18,994 nucleotides of DNA from Elusimicrobiota bacterium (lineage in GTDB: Bacteria; Elusimicrobiota; UBA8919): assembly GCA_003452965.1 (NCBI GenBank), contig DMMW01000019.1:29819-48812 (forward strand), read 5' to 3'. The notes under the pieces were generated by a model. It worked only from the letters and a program-made list of their open reading frames with translations, was not told the DNA's origin and searched no databases. This document shows positions 14,780 to 18,994 of the stretch, piece after piece. Positions within the stretch are counted from its first letter, which is position 1; every line of letters begins with the position of its first letter. Both the position numbers and the translations under genes were made by a program.

Positions 14780-14809
14780 AATATAAGGATTCTTTTTACG
14801 CATTGTAAA
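14780..14809 (-). promoter_or_regulatory. Candidate sigma-70-type promoter for the glycan gene cluster
   Basis: On the minus strand TTTACA (14809-14804) and TATATT (14785-14780) are separated by 18 bases and each differs from the consensus hexamer by one base. The -10 box ends about 17 bases before the asnB-like ATG, giving a very short leader. It sits in the 51-base gap after the large surface-protein gene and would let asnB and the following genes be transcribed separately. It is a visual match in an AT-rich background. Confidence 0.4.
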
Positions 14810-14813
14810 TATT

Positions 14814-17800
14814 TTATTTTAAAATAGCTATTTTTTTCAATACTCTTATTGTATTCTCTCCATTTTTATGGGCTCGCACTAAATAAATATATACTCCTGA
14901 TGCTTTATTGGAGATATCCCAAGTGTACTCATAAGCATATTTGTTGTTTTTGATTATTGGTTGTGTGGATATTTCATCTTTGTGCACTAACTCACAGGCT
15001 ATGTTGTATATTTGTATTTCTACACTGTCGGCAATTCCGCACTCCACATGTATCGTCGGCTGGTATCCGCCTTTTGCAGGGTTCGGAAATGCATATACCT
15101 CACCTTTTATAAATGCTGTCGTTGGTGCTAATTCCGGCGCTATGTATAACTTCATTTGCTCTTTATTTTCTTCTCCAATTATTACACATTGCCCAGTAAT
15201 TTCAATGTTTTTTGCAAAGATGTTTCCCATTATTATGCTTTGTCCTGAGACTATTATACTGCTTTCGGGGGCATATATTATACTTCTTAGTTCTGTTTGT
15301 CCGCCCATTACGATAGATTGATTTGAGATATTGTAGATTATTATAGCATTTGTGTTGAATATATCTAGTATTTTGCTATGCCCGGTTAAATCTATTTTTC
15401 CGGTGCAAAAGATTTCTACTTTACCTTGTATATTTAGTTTTGTTTGGTCTGATAGGTTTATTCCTTGTAAATAATATGTTCCTGTTGTTATTGTTAGTGT
15501 ATCCTGCCCGGTTAGCGTGAGTATTCCGTTTATTATTGCTTCTTTTCCCTGGTTTGTTAGTGGTATTTTATTATTATCATTATTTTGCGATATTTTTTCT
15601 TGTAGTATGCTTAAGTCTATTGGATTAAAATTTACCGGTTGTGCATTTTGGGTTATTGTACCTGTTATTCCGCTTTTTCCCTTAATTGTTATTGTTCCTG
15701 CTTCTGCATTGCCGTCTATTTTCGTTTGGCCGGTTAAATCTATGTTTTTGTTGCTCTTTATATTTCCGTATATCTTTCCTTGTCCGTTTACTATTATACC
15801 ATCTCTACCAAATGCCGCGCATGGAAGTATATCAAGTATGTCTAATGTTGCCGATACCGGTTCATCCTGAAATGCACTCTCGTTGCCTGCTTCATCTACC
15901 GATGTTACAGCATATTTATAATTTATACCATAAATTACTGTTGTATCACTATAATAAGTAGTGGTAATAAGTATCGGATTTATTTTTATATACGGTGATG
16001 CCGCGCGATATATATTATATCCGGCAATATCAGAGTCAGGATTTGGTGCCCATGATATATCAATCCTATCGGCATATGTCGTTACTGTTAAATTAGATGG
16101 AGTTGCCGGCGGTTCATTAGTATGATAAGTTATGTTTACATCTTTTAATATGGGTGTCTGCGCTATATCCGTAGTATTTAATTTAGCTTTTTTCTGTATG
16201 TATCTGCCATCAGGTGATGTTATATCGTTACCAGATGAATTTGTATATTCCTGTGACCAATCTGACCAAGTTATATTATCACTGCTTGTCCTCGTTTGCC
16301 ATGTTACTGAAGTGCCTGCAGGACATTCCGATACCCAACTTATTTTATCCCAGTTTACTATCTGTCCTTTATCTTCTATTTCTGAAGTGTAAGTCCCGGG
16401 ACTTACATAATCTCCTCCCCTAAATACGGGTTTTTCATTTGGTGCGTATGCTCCCTGTGTGTAGGCAAAGTAATCCAATAACATAGTCACATTCTCATTG
16501 CATGCAATCTCGAAACCATTTCCACTGTCAGCGGAATATGTTGCTTTTAATTCTCCATCGATGTAATAATCAATTTGAGTGTCAGTCATAAGACTACCGC
16601 CTTTTTTAAAAACTAATCTATAGATATGATATCCCATAAAATTAAAATTTAATATTTCATTATTAAGCCATACTTCATAACCGCTATAATCATCCCAATA
16701 ATACGTTATCTTGCTCGCGCCATAGTAATACGCACTCCTAAACCACAAATTACTATAATCTGTAAAACGTTCAACATTTAGTTTGTATTCTACAGTAAAA
16801 TCCTCAGTATCACATAAAGGTTCATTCCAAAGGTATTTGTAATATGAAACCGAATCATAATCACCAGAACCTCTGTAATGTGTTTCTATTCTAAGTTGAC
16901 CGTCTACTATACTTATTAGTGGATTGCCACCGAAATATATCTTATAAAATCCATCTGTTTCAGGTAGTGCATCACATGTGTATACATGACCAAAATTACT
17001 ACTACCTTGCTCTTTTGCTAATATCAAATTCCCGGGATTTGTTTCCTTGTCCACATTATCTAATATCCCTTTCCATTTTTCGGGTGGTGTCGTGTCTATG
17101 GTAAAAGAGTGATTTGTATCGGGATTTGTGGAGTTTCGGTCATACGCTGACAAGTCCTCATCAGAATCAATTGGTGAATTATCAAGTCCACGAGCAAATA
17201 TGCTTATATAATTTTCCCCATCATATTCAGAACCTGTATTAGCTGGAATTGTATATTTTCCATTCCATGTGTCATTTGAATAAAATGTTGCTGTCCAACC
17301 GTTCGTTCCACCATCGGGTGTAAAATTCTTTACAGTATAAGGTAATTTACTAAACGATATTTGATTTGAATCAGTTTTCATTGGTGTATCAAATATCACT
17401 TTTAATTTTATCTCACCAGCACCTACTAGTTTATTAATATTAATAACTTTTTGATTACTAGAATGATTATAGTAAGCATGGTATTTAACATCACCATTTT
17501 GTATCAAAAGAACTTGCTGAATAATTGGAGAATCCGGTATTTGTAAAAATGCTAAAACAGGTGTTCCATAAACACTAAGAAAAACATATGGATCATCTTC
17601 GGCGTTTACACCATGTCTGTCAGTATCGTGTGCAGATACATATATGTTATTGGTTAATCGTGTTCTAATTTCCATAGTATGATCAGCATCAGGATTTGTA
17701 TCATGGTTTGTCCAAAATACTATATCCGCTCTTTGTATATTTCCGTTTAAAGTGGAATGTTTTTTTGCACTATGTTTTATTATTAAGTTTGTTCGTAGAC

Positions 17801-18092
17801 TTTCTGCAAGGGCTATAGTTCCACCTTTCTGAACCCCATCACTTCCAAACCAAATTCCACCTGCAATTAATACTTGTGATCCAAAATTTGCACAGTCTCC
17901 ACCAGAATTGTAAAATTCGTCATATAATGGATTAATATGTTCGCGTATCCCATCATCATCTAAATCTGAATTCCACCAGCTATCTACATATTCCAAAGAT
18001 TTGTCTCTTTCATAAGTACAGAGATAGGATAAATTTACAAAAAATATAGATAAAATAAATATTATTTTTTTAGTGTTTTTAAAACATTTCAT
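14814..18092 (-). CDS. Large secreted modular protein: amidase-like domain, lectin-like/FN3 modules, PilX-like region, T9SS-type C-terminus
   Basis: A 1092-residue exported protein. Residues 1-26 are a signal peptide (basic start, hydrophobic IIFILSIFFVNLSYL). About 30-185 resembles the putative amidase domain Amidase_6: YVDSWWN, GGDCANFGSQVLIAGG with probable nucleophile C67, H138 in DADHTMEI and H155 in VSAHDTD. Residues 190-336 look like an Ig-like module ending TIDTTPP, and 350-545 like a concanavalin/LamG-type beta-sandwich. About 545-655 is a further beta-rich module (SSDNITWSDWS), and 660-750 is fibronectin type III (PPATPSNLTV, AGYNIYR). Residues 756-985 carry repeated G-rich beta strands (GKIYGNIKS, DLTGQTKIDG, IIYAPESSIIVSGQ), resembling the DUF7305 PilX-type adhesin region. 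The end (995-1092: VYAFPNPAKGG, TWDISNKASGVYIYLVRA) matches FlgD-like/T9SS sorting domains. An AGGAA site overlaps the preceding stop codon. Likely surface-attached; substrate unknown. Confidence 0.85.
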   Translation of the reverse strand: MKCFKNTKKIIFILSIFFVNLSYLCTYERDKSLEYVDSWWNSDLDDDGIREHINPLYDEFYNSGGDCANFGSQVLIAGGIWFGSDGVQKGGTIALAESLRTNLIIKHSAKKHSTLNGNIQRADIVFWTNHDTNPDADHTMEIRTRLTNNIYVSAHDTDRHGVNAEDDPYVFLSVYGTPVLAFLQIPDSPIIQQVLLIQNGDVKYHAYYNHSSNQKVININKLVGAGEIKLKVIFDTPMKTDSNQISFSKLPYTVKNFTPDGGTNGWTATFYSNDTWNGKYTIPANTGSEYDGENYISIFARGLDNSPIDSDEDLSAYDRNSTNPDTNHSFTIDTTPPEKWKGILDNVDKETNPGNLILAKEQGSSNFGHVYTCDALPETDGFYKIYFGGNPLISIVDGQLRIETHYRGSGDYDSVSYYKYLWNEPLCDTEDFTVEYKLNVERFTDYSNLWFRSAYYYGASKITYYWDDYSGYEVWLNNEILNFNFMGYHIYRLVFKKGGSLMTDTQIDYYIDGELKATYSADSGNGFEIACNENVTMLLDYFAYTQGAYAPNEKPVFRGGDYVSPGTYTSEIEDKGQIVNWDKISWVSECPAGTSVTWQTRTSSDNITWSDWSQEYTNSSGNDITSPDGRYIQKKAKLNTTDIAQTPILKDVNITYHTNEPPATPSNLTVTTYADRIDISWAPNPDSDIAGYNIYRAASPYIKINPILITTTYYSDTTVIYGINYKYAVTSVDEAGNESAFQDEPVSATLDILDILPCAAFGRDGIIVNGQGKIYGNIKSNKNIDLTGQTKIDGNAEAGTITIKGKSGITGTITQNAQPVNFNPIDLSILQEKISQNNDNNKIPLTNQGKEAIINGILTLTGQDTLTITTGTYYLQGINLSDQTKLNIQGKVEIFCTGKIDLTGHSKILDIFNTNAIIIYNISNQSIVMGGQTELRSIIYAPESSIIVSGQSIIMGNIFAKNIEITGQCVIIGEENKEQMKLYIAPELAPTTAFIKGEVYAFPNPAKGGYQPTIHVECGIADSVEIQIYNIACELVHKDEISTQPIIKNNKYAYEYTWDISNKASGVYIYLVRAHKNGENTIRVLKKIAILK

Positions 18093-18100
18093 AACTGTTC

Positions 18101-18970
18101 CTATTTTTTCTGTATCTCATTTAATTTATATTGTCCAATTAAATCTTGCCTATTTAATTTAGACAAAGCCATCTCTGCTTGATCTTTAATTAAACGTGAA
18201 TTTTCATTAGTCAATATTTCATACAATACATCTATCGATTCCTTATCTCCAATTTTTTCTAATACATAAATTACATATGTCATTATTCTTCCTCTTTCAC
18301 TTCCAATTGTTTTTGTGTCTTTTGCAATTTTAAAAACAACTTGTCTTGCTTTATCATTTTCGCCCATATCTAATAAGTATGTTGCTACTCTGGCATTGAT
18401 ATCATCATTTTTAGTATACAGCATATTTATGTATATTTCTTTTGCTTGATTTTCGTTAAAATACTTTTTTTTGTTGTTACTATCTTTATAAAATAATACT
18501 TCTGGATGTCCATCTTTTGCATATTGTTCCAAAAAAGGTAAGGTGTTTTCATTTTCTTCTAATACACATAAAGTATAACCAGATATCACCTTTAATTTAT
18601 CATCCTTAAATGCTTCTTTAAGTACAGGTATGAATTGTTTTTTTTCTTTCATATTAGCCAAAGCTGTAATTGATTCTCTTTTGTTTTTAATATCTTCTCC
18701 TTTATCTTTTATTATCCCAATTAGCAAAGGTATAGCCCTTTCATCTTCAGAATAGCCGAGATCACGTATTATTAATATTTTATCTTTTCCTTTAGCTATT
18801 TTTAGCTTATCTATCAACACTGGTAGTTTTTTTCTTAATTCATCTTTTTTCTTAATACTTGCATTTTCATCTGATGCTACATTTTTCACTGTCCCCGTGC
18901 TCACTGCCCACATTATCCCAATAGAGATTAACCCTATTAGTACCAACATTACTAAAAATATTCTTTTCAT
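18101..18970 (-). CDS. HEAT-repeat protein with N-terminal signal/anchor
   Basis: The start is fixed at the ATG at 18970 by a strong Shine-Dalgarno GGAGGT seven bases upstream; the in-frame ATG at 18988 would place that site inside the gene. This gives 289 residues. MKRIFLVMLVLIGLISIGIMW is a signal peptide or single membrane anchor without a lipobox cysteine, so the rest faces the periplasm. Residues from about 60 form short paired helices with HEAT/PBS-type features: DLGYSEDERAIPLLIGIIKD, ITALANMKEKKQFIPVLKEA, VLEKIGDKESIDVLYEIL and a final AEMALSKLN. Such arrays act as protein-binding scaffolds; no enzymatic motif is seen. It precedes the large surface protein by eight bases, and its TAG stop forms part of that gene's ribosome site, so the two are very likely co-expressed. 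A role in export or activity of the surface protein is inference. Confidence 0.82.
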   Translation of the reverse strand: MKRIFLVMLVLIGLISIGIMWAVSTGTVKNVASDENASIKKKDELRKKLPVLIDKLKIAKGKDKILIIRDLGYSEDERAIPLLIGIIKDKGEDIKNKRESITALANMKEKKQFIPVLKEAFKDDKLKVISGYTLCVLEENENTLPFLEQYAKDGHPEVLFYKDSNNKKKYFNENQAKEIYINMLYTKNDDINARVATYLLDMGENDKARQVVFKIAKDTKTIGSERGRIMTYVIYVLEKIGDKESIDVLYEILTNENSRLIKDQAEMALSKLNRQDLIGQYKLNEIQKK

Positions 18971-18977
18971 TATTCTT

Positions 18978-18983
18978 ACCTCC
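18978..18983 (-). promoter_or_regulatory. Strong ribosome binding site that decides the HEAT-protein start
   Basis: ACCTCC on the plus strand reads GGAGGT on the coding strand, seven bases before the ATG at 18970. It is the best Shine-Dalgarno match noticed in the window and lies inside the longer open frame that begins at 18988, so the shorter start is preferred. Confidence 0.75.
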
Positions 18984-18994
18984 AACATTTTAAA

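Noticed and set aside
1487..16392. Plus-strand open frames of 60-126 codons scattered across the window
   Set aside because: All but one short frame near 12.5-12.7 kb, which is itself almost wholly inside the dehydratase gene, lie within well-supported minus-strand genes. They show no family motifs and lack sensible ribosome sites.
1..18994. tRNA, rRNA, CRISPR array, transposon or phage genes
   Set aside because: No cloverleaf-like sequence, regularly spaced repeat array, transposase or integrase motif was seen on either strand.

Overview
The window is an AT-rich bacterial segment in which every supported gene lies on the minus strand, so transcription runs from about 18,990 down to 1. Genes are tightly packed, with several 4-base ATGA overlaps and no gap above about 160 bases. 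No tRNA, rRNA, CRISPR array, transposase or phage gene is visible. The gene content includes cobalamin-fold radical SAM proteins, a secreted protein ending in a T9SS/FlgD-like sorting domain, and clear Shine-Dalgarno sites. This suggests an uncultured Gram-negative bacterium, for example an Omnitrophota- or Elusimicrobiota-like lineage. The placement is inference from gene content, since the window holds no phylogenetic marker.

Layout in order of transcription. (1) 18970-14814: a two-gene unit made of a HEAT-repeat exported protein and a 1092-residue multidomain surface protein. The latter carries an N-terminal amidase-like cysteine domain, lectin-like and FN3 modules, a PilX/DUF7305-like region and a C-terminal sorting-type domain. 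(2) A 51-base gap with a good candidate promoter (14780-14809). (3) 14762-10326: asparagine synthase-like amidotransferase, an NAD-dependent sugar 4,6-dehydratase resembling LegB, a sugar-1-phosphate nucleotidyltransferase and a DPM1-like glycosyltransferase. (4) A 160-base gap with inverted repeats. (5) 10165-5438: B12-fold radical SAM protein, heptose-phosphate kinase (HddA-like), sedoheptulose-7-phosphate isomerase (GmhA-like), small methyltransferase and a radical SAM protein with a SPASM/twitch-like tail. (6) A 123-base gap with a striking nested inverted repeat that can mask a ribosome binding site. (7) 5314-1: two further B12-fold radical SAM proteins, a DUF362/ferredoxin protein, a membrane-anchored GT2 glycosyltransferase and the first 69 codons of a second nucleotidyltransferase (possibly HddC).

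Together, regions 3-7 read as a surface-glycan (O-antigen, capsule or glycolipid) locus. Its signature is a GDP-D-glycero-D-manno-heptose route (GmhA, HddA, candidate HddC; the GmhB phosphatase is not in view) plus a second nucleotide-sugar branch (nucleotidyltransferase and 4,6-dehydratase). What is not standard is the set of four different radical SAM proteins, a small methyltransferase and a 2x[4Fe-4S] DUF362 protein embedded among the sugar genes. They suggest radical-based modification of the sugar or its lipid carrier, with the chemistry unknown. That is the most promising undescribed system here.
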